DNA from: Rhizobium sp.
GTDB taxonomy: Bacteria; Pseudomonadota; Gammaproteobacteria; Burkholderiales; Thiobacillaceae
Direction: 5' to 3'
Length of the DNA: 64,000 nt
Assembly: GCA_019459285.1 (NCBI GenBank)
Contig: JAIBEL010000065.1
Coordinates: 1-64,000, forward strand
The notes under the pieces: model-generated
The model's input: the letters and a program-made list of their open reading frames with translations, nothing else
Told to the model about the DNA's origin: nothing
Database searches by the model: none
Translations under genes and position numbers: made by a program
Shown: positions 46,641-55,470 of the stretch, piece by piece
How the letters are laid out: the number at the start of each line of letters is the position of its first letter
Position numbering within the stretch: the first letter of the stretch is position 1

Positions 46641-47999
46641 ATGTCCGGTTTTGATAATCCGTTTGACCCCGATACCCCACTGCACCGTGCAGGATGCAGC
46701 TGCGGCCGCCACCACAGCCAGGCCGACCACGAGGCCGACATGCAGAACGAGGATGCGCGCGTGTCGCGCGTGGTCGAATCGGCGGTGATGCGTGGTCTGT
46801 TCCCCGACGACCAGTTGCGCCGCAACTTCCTGCGCGCGGTCGGCGCCGGCACGGCGATGGCAGCGATCTCGACGCTGTTCCCGATGGGCGCGGCCAAGGC
46901 GCTGGCCGCCGAGAAGGGCAAGCTCGAGAAGACCGACCTCAAGATCGGCTTCATCCCGATCACCTGCGCCACGCCCATCATCATGGCGGGGCCGATGGGC
47001 TTTTATGCACGTGAAGGGCTCAACGTCAGTCTGCAGAAAACCGCCGGCTGGGCAGTGATCCGCGACAAGGTACAGAACAAGGAATACGACGCCTCGCACA
47101 TGCTCTCCCCGATGCCACTGGCGATGTCGCTCGGACTGGGTTCGGCCAAGCAGGCAGTCGACGTGGCGTCGATCCAGAACATCAACGGCCAGGCCATCAC
47201 CCTGGCCCTCAAGCACAAGGACAAGATGAACCCCAAGGACTGGAAAGGCCTGAAGTTCGGCCTGCCGTTCGACTATTCGATCCACAACCTGCTGTTGCGC
47301 TACTACCTCGCCGAAGCCGGCCTCGATCCCGACAAGGACGTCGAGCTGCGCATGATGCCGCCGCCCGACATGGTGGCCAACCTGCGCGCCGGCAACATCG
47401 ACGGCTTCCTCGGCCCCGAGCCGTTCAACCAGCGCGCGGTGTATGAAGAAGTCGGCTTCATCCATACCCTGTCGCGCGACCTGTGGGACGGCCACCCGTG
47501 CTGCGCCTTCGGCGTGCAGGAAGGCTTCTACAAGCAGTATCCCAACACCTATGCCGCGCTGTTCCGCGCGATTGCCAGCGCCACCGACTACGCGCACAAG
47601 CCGGAGAACCGCAAGGCCATCATCGAGGCGATCGCGCCGCCGAATTACCTCAACCAGCCGATCCCGGTGCTGGAACAGGTCATGACCGGCCGCTTCGCCG
47701 ACGGACTCGGCAAGGTGCGGAACGTGCCCGACCGCGTCGACTTCGATCCATTCCCGTGGCAGTCGATGGCGGTGTGGATCCTCACGCAGCTGAAGCGCTG
47801 GAACTACATCAAGGGCGACATCAACTACCAGGCGGTCGCTGAGGACGTGTTCCGTGCCACCGACGCGCGCGCCCGCATGGCCGAGCTCGGCATGAAGCCG
47901 CCGAAGTCGAACTACGCCAAGCACACCATCATGGGCAAGGTGTTCGACCCCGCGAAGCCTGCCGAGTACCTCAACTCCTTCGCCATCAAACGCACATGA
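46641..47999 (+). CDS. cynA: Cyanate/nitrate-type ABC transporter substrate-binding protein
   Basis: A 452-residue NrtA/CynA-family binding protein for periplasmic capture of cyanate (assigned from the cyanase gene in the operon). An unusual 60-residue N-terminal extension with C19-S-C21-GRHH precedes a twin-arginine signal (RRNFLRAV, Arg60-Arg61), so it is probably exported folded. The mature domain starts after ALAAEKGK. The extension's Cys/His cluster may bind a metal. ATG at 46641 follows GGGAG. Its stop overlaps the permease ATG (ATGA). Nitrate is the main alternative ligand. Confidence 0.87.
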   Translation: MSGFDNPFDPDTPLHRAGCSCGRHHSQADHEADMQNEDARVSRVVESAVMRGLFPDDQLRRNFLRAVGAGTAMAAISTLFPMGAAKALAAEKGKLEKTDLKIGFIPITCATPIIMAGPMGFYAREGLNVSLQKTAGWAVIRDKVQNKEYDASHMLSPMPLAMSLGLGSAKQAVDVASIQNINGQAITLALKHKDKMNPKDWKGLKFGLPFDYSIHNLLLRYYLAEAGLDPDKDVELRMMPPPDMVANLRAGNIDGFLGPEPFNQRAVYEEVGFIHTLSRDLWDGHPCCAFGVQEGFYKQYPNTYAALFRAIASATDYAHKPENRKAIIEAIAPPNYLNQPIPVLEQVMTGRFADGLGKVRNVPDRVDFDPFPWQSMAVWILTQLKRWNYIKGDINYQAVAEDVFRATDARARMAELGMKPPKSNYAKHTIMGKVFDPAKPAEYLNSFAIKRT

Positions 48000-48847
48000 A
48001 GACGAAACTCTCGCTCAGCCAGAAGGCCGGCCTGCTGTCGCTCGGGCTGCTTGCGGTGATCCTGCTGGTCTGGCAGCTGGCGACGCTGCCGGAAGCCAAG
48101 GTCGTCGCGGCCGACGTCGACCCCGAGTATGCCGCGCTGATGGGTGGCGGCGCGGCCAGGGCGGCGTCGAGCTTCCCCACCCCGGCGGCGATGGCGCAGA
48201 CGCTGTGGGACAAGCTGTCGCACCCGTTCTACGACAACGGCCCCAATGACAAGGGCATCGGCATCCAGCTCGCCTATTCGCTGGCGCGCGTGCTCGGCGG
48301 CTTCTTCCTCGCCGCTGTGGTGGCGATCCCGCTCGGCTTCGCCATCGGCAACTCGCGGATGGTCTACCAGGCGATCAACCCCTACGTGCAACTGCTGAAG
48401 CCGATTTCGCCGCTGGCGTGGATGCCGCTCGCCCTCTACACCATCAAGGACGCGTCGGCCTCGGCCATCTTCGTCATCTTCATCTGCTCGCTGTGGCCGA
48501 TGCTGATCAATACCGCGCACGGCGTCGCCAATGTGCGCAAAGACTGGCTCGACGTCTCGCGCACGCTGGAGGTCAATCCGCTGCGCAAGGCATTCCGGGT
48601 GATTCTTCCAGCTGCGGCGCCGACGATCCTGACCGGCATGCGCATCTCCATGGGCATCGCCTGGCTGGTCATCGTCGCCGCCGAAATGCTGGTCGGCGGT
48701 ACGGGCATCGGCTACTTCGTGTGGAACGAGTGGAACAACCTGTCGCTCACCAACGTACTGTTCGCCATCCTCATGATCGGCGTCGTCGGCATGGCGCTCG
48801 ACAGTGTCTTCGGCGTGCTGGGCAAGCGCGTCGCGTATCAGGAGTAA
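47996..48847 (+). CDS. cynB: Cyanate/nitrate-type ABC transporter permease
   Basis: A 283-residue inner-membrane permease of the NitT/TauT family. It has one early helix (residues 10-30) and about five more, and the EAA-type loop region (DVSRTLEVNPLRKAFRVILPAAAPTILTGMRIS, in short pieces) that contacts the ATPase. Overlap of four bases with cynA and three-base gap to the ATPase indicate one operon. Confidence 0.9.
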   Translation: MKTKLSLSQKAGLLSLGLLAVILLVWQLATLPEAKVVAADVDPEYAALMGGGAARAASSFPTPAAMAQTLWDKLSHPFYDNGPNDKGIGIQLAYSLARVLGGFFLAAVVAIPLGFAIGNSRMVYQAINPYVQLLKPISPLAWMPLALYTIKDASASAIFVIFICSLWPMLINTAHGVANVRKDWLDVSRTLEVNPLRKAFRVILPAAAPTILTGMRISMGIAWLVIVAAEMLVGGTGIGYFVWNEWNNLSLTNVLFAILMIGVVGMALDSVFGVLGKRVAYQE

Positions 48848-48850
48848 CGC

Positions 48851-49786
48851 ATGTCAGCCATCCATCCCTTTCTGCAGGTCGAAAACCTGGCGCGCGCCTA
48901 CCCCAGCCCCACCGGGGGCGACGCCATCACCGTGTTCGACCACGTCAATTTCCGCATCCACAAGGGCGAGTTCGTCTGCGTCACCGGCCACTCCGGCTGC
49001 GGCAAGTCGACTATCCTCAACATCCTCGCCGGCCTCGACAGCGCCACGACAGGAAACGTCTTCATGGACGGCCGCGAAGTCGCCGGCCCCAGCCTCGACC
49101 GCGGCGTCATCTTCCAGGGCCATGCGCTGATGCCGTGGCTGACGGTACAGGAGAACGTCGAATTCGCTGTGAAATCGCGCTGGCCTTCGCGGAACAAGCA
49201 GAAAATCCGCGCCCACGCCATGCGCTACATCGAACTGGTGGGCCTGAAGGGCGCCGAGCACAAGAAGCCGTCGCAGCTCTCTGGCGGCATGAAGCAGCGC
49301 GTCGGCATCGCGCGCGCCTTTTCCATCGAGCCGAAGATGCTGCTGATGGACGAACCCTTCGGCGCGTTGGACGCCTTGACGCGCGGCGTCATCCAGGACG
49401 AATTGCTGAAAATCTGCGCCGAGACGCAGCAGACCGTGTTCATGATCACGCACGACGTCGACGAAGCCATCCTGCTGTCCGACAGGATCATGCTGATGTC
49501 GAACGGTCCGCATGCGCGCATCGCCGAGATCGTCAACAACACCCTGCCGCGTCCGCGCGAGCGCAGCGCCATCCACAAGCAAGTGCACTACTACCCGATC
49601 CGCAACCACCTGGTCGATTTCCTGGTGAGCCGGTCGAAGCAGTTCGGCAGCCTGCGCGACGCGCCCGACGCCCCCAGTTCGCCCACCGTGTTCGATCCGG
49701 CCGACCTCATCGAGTCCGACGTCGAGCCGGTCGTCGCCCACACGCCGCCCGTCGGCAAGCCTCACATCCACCTCGTCAACGCCTAA
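48851..49786 (+). CDS. cynD: Cyanate/nitrate-type ABC transporter ATP-binding protein
   Basis: A 311-residue ATPase of the NitT/TauT type. Walker A is GHSGCGKST, the signature LSGGMKQR, Walker B LLMDEPFGALD, and the H-loop ITHDVDEA. About 60 residues beyond the usual domain form a C-terminal extension. It lies between the permease gene and cyanase, eight bases before cynS. Confidence 0.92.
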   Translation: MSAIHPFLQVENLARAYPSPTGGDAITVFDHVNFRIHKGEFVCVTGHSGCGKSTILNILAGLDSATTGNVFMDGREVAGPSLDRGVIFQGHALMPWLTVQENVEFAVKSRWPSRNKQKIRAHAMRYIELVGLKGAEHKKPSQLSGGMKQRVGIARAFSIEPKMLLMDEPFGALDALTRGVIQDELLKICAETQQTVFMITHDVDEAILLSDRIMLMSNGPHARIAEIVNNTLPRPRERSAIHKQVHYYPIRNHLVDFLVSRSKQFGSLRDAPDAPSSPTVFDPADLIESDVEPVVAHTPPVGKPHIHLVNA

Positions 49787-49794
49787 GGACCATC

Positions 49795-50238
49795 ATGACC
49801 CGCACCGAAGTCACCGACCTCATCCTCGCCGCCAAGCACAAGAAAGGCCTCAAATGGGCTGACATCGCCAAGAAAGTCGGCCAGAGCAAAGAATGGACAA
49901 CCGCCGCCCTGCTGGGCCAGATGACGCTCGACAAGAAACAGGCCACCACCGTCGGCAAGCTGCTCGGCCTGCCGCCCGAAGCAATCGACCAGCTGCAGAT
50001 GGTGCCGTACAAGGGCAGCCTGCCTTCCGCGGTGCCGACCGACCCGCTGATCTACCGCTTCTATGAACTGATCATGGTCTACGGCATCACGATCAAGTCG
50101 CTGATCCACGAGGAATTCGGCGACGGCATCATGAGCGCGATCGATTTCTCGATGGATATTTCGCGCGTGCCGGATCCCAAAGGGGATCGGGTGAAGATCG
50201 TGCTGAACGGGAAGTTCCTGCCGTACAAGATGTATTGA
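49795..50238 (+). CDS. cynS: Cyanate hydratase (cyanase)
   Basis: A 147-residue enzyme that converts cyanate plus bicarbonate to ammonia and CO2. The N-terminal half is a helix-turn-helix-like fold and the C-terminal half forms the decameric active site. Arg88, Glu91 and Ser114 align with the E. coli catalytic residues Arg96, Glu99 and Ser122 at a constant offset of eight. In a sulfur oxidiser cyanate may come from thiocyanate or carbamoyl phosphate. It fixes the meaning of the upstream transporter. Confidence 0.96.
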   Translation: MTRTEVTDLILAAKHKKGLKWADIAKKVGQSKEWTTAALLGQMTLDKKQATTVGKLLGLPPEAIDQLQMVPYKGSLPSAVPTDPLIYRFYELIMVYGITIKSLIHEEFGDGIMSAIDFSMDISRVPDPKGDRVKIVLNGKFLPYKMY

Positions 50239-50242
50239 CCCC

Positions 50243-52939
50243 TTAGTTGCGCCGCAGCCAGGCCTCGAACTCATCCGGCGGCAGCGGTTTTCCGGCGTAG
50301 AGATACCCTTGCGCGTAATCGCACCCTGCCGCGGCCAGCAGGGCGCGCTGCCCGGCGGTTTCCACCCCTTCCGCGATGACCTTCAGCCCCAGTTCGTGCG
50401 CCATGACGATGATCGCCCTCGAGAGGGCCATGTCGTTCGGGTCCGTTTCGATGTCGCTCACGAACGACCGGTCGATCTTCAGGTAATCGATGGGAAACTG
50501 CTTGAGATAGGACAGCGTGGAATAGCCCGTGCCGAAATCGTCGATGGCGATCTGGATGCCGGCGTCGCGAAACGCCAGTAATTGCTCGGTGACGTCGGCA
50601 TGCGCATTGAGCAGCAGGTTTTCCGTGATCTCGATCGTAAGATTCGTGCCCGGCAGTCCGATGTCCTGCAGATGCCGTAGCCATGCCCGGGTGTGCGGGC
50701 GTCCTTCCGCCCGGAACTGCACGGGCGACATGTTGATGCTGATCTGGAAATCGTCACCGAATTCATGGCGCCATGCCTGCGCACGCCGTGCCGATTCCAT
50801 GAGGACCCATTCGCCGATTTCGTTGATGAGTCCCGTTTCTTCGGCGAGCGGAATGAAATCCATCGGATTGACCAGTCCGCGCGTGGGGTGCTGCCATCGC
50901 AGCAGCGCTTCGGCCTTGCGGGTGCGGCCGGTGGACAGCTCGACGATCGGTTGGAAATAGGCGACGAATTGCCTGGCGGCGACCGCCTCGCGCAGGTCGC
51001 GGGACAGTTTCAGGCGAGTCTGGGCGGCTACCTGCAGCGACGCCGTGAAATAGAAAAAGCGATTGCGCCCGTGTTTTTTGGCGGCATACATGGCCTGGTC
51101 GGCATGCTTCAGCAGGGTGTCGATATCGTCGGCGTCACCCGGATACACGGTGATGCCGATACTGGCCGTGACATAGGCCACCTCGTCGCCAAGGCGAAAA
51201 GGCTCGGCCATGCGTCCGATGATTTTCTGGGCGATGTCCTCGATATGGGTACGATCCGACAGGTCGGCCAGGATGACCGTGAACTCGTCGCCGCCCAGGC
51301 GCGCGACCGTGTCGGTATCGCGAATGCAACTGCGGATGCGCCGGGCCGCCTCCTGCAGCAGGATATCGCCCACGTCGTGCCCCAGCGTGTCGTTGACCTC
51401 TTTGAACTCGTCGAGATCGACCAGCAGGAGCGCCAGGAAAAAATCGGCACGCTGGGACTTGATGATTTCCTGGCCCAGGCGGTCGAGGAACAGCCGCCGG
51501 TTGGGCAGTTGCGTCAGCGGATCGAAGTTGGCCTGGCGCTGGATGGTTTCCTCCGCCTGCCTGCGCTCGCTGACATCGAGGTAGGTTCCGATCAGCCGCG
51601 TGGGAACACGAGCCGAATCGCGGGTGACCACCATGCCATGCGTCTGGACCCATTTCCAGCTGCCGTCCTTGCAGCGTTTGCGATGTTCGTGGGCGAAAGT
51701 GTCGCGGCTGCCGTCAAGCAGCGGCTGCCGTGCGGTCATCAGACTGGGCAGGTCGTCCGGGTGGACACGCTGCAGCCAGTCGTCCATGCGAGGCCCGATC
51801 TCATCGTCGGCAAATCCCAGCATGGCCTTGCTGCGGCTTGAAAGCAGAATCCGGTTGGCCGGAATGTCCAGGTCCCATACACCGGCCCCCGTGCTGTCCA
51901 GCGCGAAGCGCCAGCGTTCCTCCACATCGCGCAACCTGGCGTTGATCTCCGCGGTCTCCCGTCTGGAGAGGACAAGCTTGCGCACGAGCGGCGTCACCAG
52001 TCCGTACAGCAGGAGAACGCCGGTCACGACCAGGATGGCCAGCAGCGGAATGACGATTTGGAGTTGTTGTCTGATGGGGCCGAACAGTTCGGCTCGATCG
52101 ATCTTCAGCACCATGCCGGGCCCCAGGCGGCCCAATGGCGTGTAGGCGGCGACCACGTTCTCGTGGCGATAATCCTGCGTGAATACGGTGCCGGTTTCCC
52201 CAGCCAGCGCATGGCTCATGGGCAGCGGCTGCCCGCCGATCGTGCGGGCCAGGCGTGCGAACACATGTTGCGACCGGGTGAGCGGGAAACATTGCATGTC
52301 CTTTTCCAGCGGGGCGCACAGGGCGAGTTCCACGGTTTTCCCCAGTACCCCAGCCTCGGCGATGGCATCCGTCAGCCGCGGCAGGGTGGATTCGGTCCGC
52401 GCCGTGCCGATGAGGTGGCCCGCTTCGTCCATGACCTCACGGTCGACCCGCAGGATCAATTGCCCATCCCACAGCAGATGTGACTTGGCTTGCGTATTGA
52501 GGGGCACGCTGAGCGCCGGGCTTTTCGACGGATGGCCTGCATGCACGATCGCCTGGCCATGGCTGTCATGAAAGGAGACGCTGGTGAATCCGATCGGCAG
52601 GAAGGAGTCCGCGATCTGCTGCAAGGCCAGCCGGCTGGCGTCATTGCCCGGCTTCGCCTGCAGCAGCTGCAGGTTGTGGATCACGAAAGGGCGGGTGGAA
52701 ACGGCCAGCGCATTGGTCACGCCGGCGCTGATCTCGCTTTCGAACAGGCGGCGGTCGTTCTGCAGGGCGGTGGCCAAGCTTTTGACGAGGACGGATTCCG
52801 CTTGTCTCTGCATCAAGGCATACACGGCGAGGCCGGCGGCGAGCGTCAGGACAATCAGGATGAGGCCGCCGATGAGGCCGATGCGGTGACTTTCGAATTG
52901 CCGATCCAAATACGTTCCTCCCGATCTCGCGTCGCGCAT
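50243..52939 (-). CDS. Membrane PAS-GGDEF-EAL c-di-GMP protein
   Basis: An 898-residue inner-membrane signalling protein. Two membrane segments (about residues 20-42 and 295-318) enclose a periplasmic sensor. A PAS/PAC domain (about 335-460), GGDEF domain (LGGDEFTVIL near 570, with RDTD as the RxxD inhibitory site) and EAL domain (KAEALLRW near 690; DDFGTGYSTL) follow. All key motifs are intact, so it could both make and degrade c-di-GMP. It stops four bases from the convergent cynS stop, with no terminator between. Confidence 0.92.
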   Translation of the reverse strand: MRDARSGGTYLDRQFESHRIGLIGGLILIVLTLAAGLAVYALMQRQAESVLVKSLATALQNDRRLFESEISAGVTNALAVSTRPFVIHNLQLLQAKPGNDASRLALQQIADSFLPIGFTSVSFHDSHGQAIVHAGHPSKSPALSVPLNTQAKSHLLWDGQLILRVDREVMDEAGHLIGTARTESTLPRLTDAIAEAGVLGKTVELALCAPLEKDMQCFPLTRSQHVFARLARTIGGQPLPMSHALAGETGTVFTQDYRHENVVAAYTPLGRLGPGMVLKIDRAELFGPIRQQLQIVIPLLAILVVTGVLLLYGLVTPLVRKLVLSRRETAEINARLRDVEERWRFALDSTGAGVWDLDIPANRILLSSRSKAMLGFADDEIGPRMDDWLQRVHPDDLPSLMTARQPLLDGSRDTFAHEHRKRCKDGSWKWVQTHGMVVTRDSARVPTRLIGTYLDVSERRQAEETIQRQANFDPLTQLPNRRLFLDRLGQEIIKSQRADFFLALLLVDLDEFKEVNDTLGHDVGDILLQEAARRIRSCIRDTDTVARLGGDEFTVILADLSDRTHIEDIAQKIIGRMAEPFRLGDEVAYVTASIGITVYPGDADDIDTLLKHADQAMYAAKKHGRNRFFYFTASLQVAAQTRLKLSRDLREAVAARQFVAYFQPIVELSTGRTRKAEALLRWQHPTRGLVNPMDFIPLAEETGLINEIGEWVLMESARRAQAWRHEFGDDFQISINMSPVQFRAEGRPHTRAWLRHLQDIGLPGTNLTIEITENLLLNAHADVTEQLLAFRDAGIQIAIDDFGTGYSTLSYLKQFPIDYLKIDRSFVSDIETDPNDMALSRAIIVMAHELGLKVIAEGVETAGQRALLAAAGCDYAQGYLYAGKPLPPDEFEAWLRRN

Positions 52940-53027
52940 GCCGGGAAATACGCGCGCAAGGTATTGATATCGTGGATGCGGTTACAGATCGACAACTTAC
53001 CATGCATTCCGGGAGAAGGTTGAAAGG

Positions 53028-53055
53028 GCGTACGGCCACCGTAGTGGCCGTACGC
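53028..53055 (-). terminator. Hairpin after the EamA transporter gene
   Basis: A perfect 12-base stem with CGTA loop. On the minus strand it is followed by CCCTTTC, a weak T-stretch, 17 bases after the transporter stop. Confidence 0.55.
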
Positions 53056-53071
53056 AATGATGGTAGTGTGG

Positions 53072-54016
53072 TCAGCGCGCCATCGCCACCGCGTTCACCG
53101 CCACGTGGGCACTGGCGCGCTGGCTCAGCAGGCTGTTGAATATCAGCGCCAGGATGACAAACGCAGCGCCGGCCAGTTCGGCAAGCCCGAAACGGTGGCC
53201 GAGGATGACCCCGATGACGAACGCGGATACCGGGACGAAGTTGATGAACAGCACGCCGTTGAGCGCGCCCAGCTGCCGGATGCCGGCGTTCCAGCTCAGC
53301 ACGGCGATCACCGCGCCTATCACCACCATGTAGGCCAGTGCCCACAGGCCGTCCTGCACGGCCGCCATGGAGGGCGGATGAATGTGACCCAGGCGCGTCA
53401 TCGCGGCAGTCGCGGCAAAGATGCTCAGCACACCGAGCAGACAGGTCAGCGTGGTGTAGCGCAGCGGCGACCAGTGCGTGAAGCGTGCGGCCCCCAGGGT
53501 GTAGAACACCCAGCACAGTGCACCGAGCAACAGCAGCAGGTCACCGCCGACCTGGCCCGAGGCAGACAGCGCGGACAGGTGGCCGTTACTCACCACCAGC
53601 ACCACGCCGGTCAAGGCGATGGCGATGGCGACCAGCGTGTGCGAGGCCGGACGGGTGCCGCGCATGCCCCAGTTCACGAGGGCGGTCATCAAGGGCATCA
53701 GCGCCATGATGACCGCAGCGTGCTCGGGCCGGCTGTGCGCCAGACCGGTGAACGCGAGCAGGTTGAAGCCAGCAAAGCCCAGACTGCCATATAGCCAGAG
53801 CAGCATGCCGCGACCCTCGAGCCTGAAGGCGTCCCGCCCTTCGCGGTAGGCCAGCAAGCCGGCGAAGAGAAAGGCGGCGCCCCCATAGCGGATGGCGGTC
53901 ATATGGAACGCGTCGATCTGTGGCAGCAAGGGCTTGGCGACCTGGAACATGCCGCCCCAGGAGACGGCGGCAAGCAGCAGCAGGCCCATGGCCTGGAAAA
54001 GCGAAGCGCGGGACAT
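53072..54016 (-). CDS. EamA/DMT-family transporter
   Basis: A 314-residue membrane protein with ten predicted helices in two EamA repeats (residues about 8-145 and 160-300). The family exports amino acids and metabolites (RhtA, YdcZ types). AAGGAGAT precedes ATG 54016; longer versions lack a good start. It is divergent from a LysR regulator, its likely controller. Substrate unknown. Confidence 0.88.
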   Translation of the reverse strand: MSRASLFQAMGLLLLAAVSWGGMFQVAKPLLPQIDAFHMTAIRYGGAAFLFAGLLAYREGRDAFRLEGRGMLLWLYGSLGFAGFNLLAFTGLAHSRPEHAAVIMALMPLMTALVNWGMRGTRPASHTLVAIAIALTGVVLVVSNGHLSALSASGQVGGDLLLLLGALCWVFYTLGAARFTHWSPLRYTTLTCLLGVLSIFAATAAMTRLGHIHPPSMAAVQDGLWALAYMVVIGAVIAVLSWNAGIRQLGALNGVLFINFVPVSAFVIGVILGHRFGLAELAGAAFVILALIFNSLLSQRASAHVAVNAVAMAR

Positions 54017-54062
54017 CGTGATCTCCTTGCAACAATGCGATGTGCGTAGCGTAGCCATACGA

Positions 54063-54127
54063 GGCCTGTTAAAAATCCCCCCGGAAGGCATATGATTGTT
54101 TCCCTCACGTTAACAATCTAACAGGCC
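54063..54127. promoter_or_regulatory. Nested inverted repeats between transporter and LysR gene
   Basis: Inner pair: GATTGTT (54094-54100) and AACAATC (54112-54118), exactly 11 bases apart, the LysR T-N11-A box. Outer pair: GGCCTGTTA (54063-54071) and TAACAGGCC (54119-54127); the latter abuts the LysR ATG. Strong candidate operator for the LysR protein. Confidence 0.7.
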
Positions 54128-55024
54128 ATGCTCGACCTGGAAGCCGCCCGCATTTTTACCCTCGTGGTCCAGAACCAGTCCTTTTCGGAAACCGCGCGCA
54201 AGCTGGGCGTATCGGCGCCGGTCATCAGCAAGCAGGTGGCGCGCCTGGAAAAATCGCTGGATGCGCGGCTGCTGCAGCGCACCACGCGCCGCCTCGGCCT
54301 GACCGAAGCCGGCACGGCGTTCTACGCGCATTGCGTGCGCATGCTCGAAGAAGCCGACGCCGCCGAGCGCGCGGTCAGCCGACTGCATGAAGCGCCGCGC
54401 GGCCACCTGCGCGTCAGCGCGACCGTCGGCTTCGGCAGCCTGCGCATCGCCCCGCTGCTGCCGGGCTTCCTGGCGCGCTACCCTGAAGTGAGCGTGGAAC
54501 TGGTCTGCGACGATCGCGTGGTGGACTTGGTCGATGGCGGCTACGACCTCGCCCTGCGCCTTACTGCCCAGCCCGGCGAACTGCTGGTGGCGCGGCCCTT
54601 GACTGCGGTGCGCCAGGTGCTTTGCGCCGCCCCCGCCTATCTCGAACGCCGCGGCACGCCGCAGCGGCCGGAAGACCTCGTCGACCACAACTGCCTGCGC
54701 TATCTGCGCAGCGACGATGCGGGCGATACCCGCTGGGCGTTCGTGAGCGAGGGCCGTGCGCTTAACGTGCCGGTGGCTGGCAATTTTTCCACCAACAATA
54801 TCGATGCCCTGCGGCGGGCGGCGATGACGGGGCTGGGGATCATCCTCGGCTCGAGCTATCGGCTGGAGCCGGATATTCGGGCGGGGCGGCTGGTGGAGAT
54901 TCTGGGCACCTTTTTACCCGAGCAGGATGCGCGGATTTATGCGGTGTATCCGTCGAATCGGCATCTGAGTCCGAAGGTGCGCGTGTTTATTGATTATCTG
55001 GTGGAGGCGTTGGCGGAGGCTTAG
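54128..55024 (+). CDS. LysR-family transcriptional regulator
   Basis: A 298-residue LysR-type regulator. Winged helix-turn-helix (residues 1-60, FSETARKLGVSAPVISKQVARLE) and effector-binding domain (about 88-295) are typical of the AaeR/DmlR subgroup. It is divergent from the EamA transporter and probably controls it through the box described between them. The start codon touches an inverted-repeat arm and no good Shine-Dalgarno site is visible, which may allow autorepression. Confidence 0.9.
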   Translation: MLDLEAARIFTLVVQNQSFSETARKLGVSAPVISKQVARLEKSLDARLLQRTTRRLGLTEAGTAFYAHCVRMLEEADAAERAVSRLHEAPRGHLRVSATVGFGSLRIAPLLPGFLARYPEVSVELVCDDRVVDLVDGGYDLALRLTAQPGELLVARPLTAVRQVLCAAPAYLERRGTPQRPEDLVDHNCLRYLRSDDAGDTRWAFVSEGRALNVPVAGNFSTNNIDALRRAAMTGLGIILGSSYRLEPDIRAGRLVEILGTFLPEQDARIYAVYPSNRHLSPKVRVFIDYLVEALAEA

Positions 55025-55040
55025 GGGCGGTCTTCGTGCC

Positions 55041-55067
55041 CCGTTCGCGCTGAGCCTGCCGAAGCGC
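55041..55067. repeat. Degenerate copy of the 27-base hairpin repeat
   Basis: Differs from the copy at 55080 at four positions. The C-to-G and G-to-C changes in the stem are complementary, so the short stem (CGCT/AGCG) is preserved. Confidence 0.7.
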
Positions 55068-55079
55068 ACAAGCTCAGCA

Positions 55080-55395
55080 CCGTTCGCCCTGAGCTTGTCG
55101 AAGGGCATGTTCGTTGTGGCTAGGTTCTTTGCAGGACTGCTGACCGTTGGCCGGGGGTAGCCCGGCAGCTAGTTCCTTTTCTTGTCTCCCAAATAAAAAT
55201 AACAAAAACACGGCGACCCCGACAGTCCCGAATTCCCGAAGATCAAGCGCGCCGAGTGGGCGGCAAAGAACTCGCCCCGCTTTTGCTATGCCTTTTTAAT
55301 TTTTGTGAGCGGGGCTCAAACACCTTTGCCGCTGATCCACCCGACGCACTTGATCTTCGGCGGGTCTGTAAGGGGATGAAAGTCAAAACCAGGGC
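55080..55395 (+). repeat. Left arm of the island's long inverted repeat
   Basis: It starts with a 27-base hairpin repeat (55080-55106; begins CCGTTCGCCCTGAGCTTG). Bases 55080-55238 match the right arm (56294-56451) in inverted orientation with few differences, and 55361-55395 matches 56243-56275. Between them is a hairpin block missing from the right arm. Confidence 0.8.
55236..55360. other. Large imperfect hairpin (possible structured RNA or mobile-element core)
   Basis: CCGAAGATCAAG (55236-55247) pairs with CTTGATCTTCGG (55349-55360). Pairing continues with mismatches to GCCCCGC (55274-55280) and GCGGGGC (55309-55315), leaving an AT-rich 28-base loop. It carries a T-rich stretch but lies between no clear transcription units. 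Confidence 0.6.
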
Positions 55396-55470
55396 GGTGA
55401 TGACTGGGCGGGTTGGGTGCTTGTGTTGCGACGTCGCCCCTACGTGGCTTTACAGCATAGCCAGACCAAG

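Larger units (their letters stand above)
55025..55470. other. Non-coding repeat-rich region, left flank of peptidase island
   Basis: 446 bases with no credible gene. It holds two 27-base hairpin repeats, the left arm of a long inverted repeat and an internal 125-base hairpin, described separately. The last 70 bases run up to the convergent peptidase stop. Confidence 0.7.
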
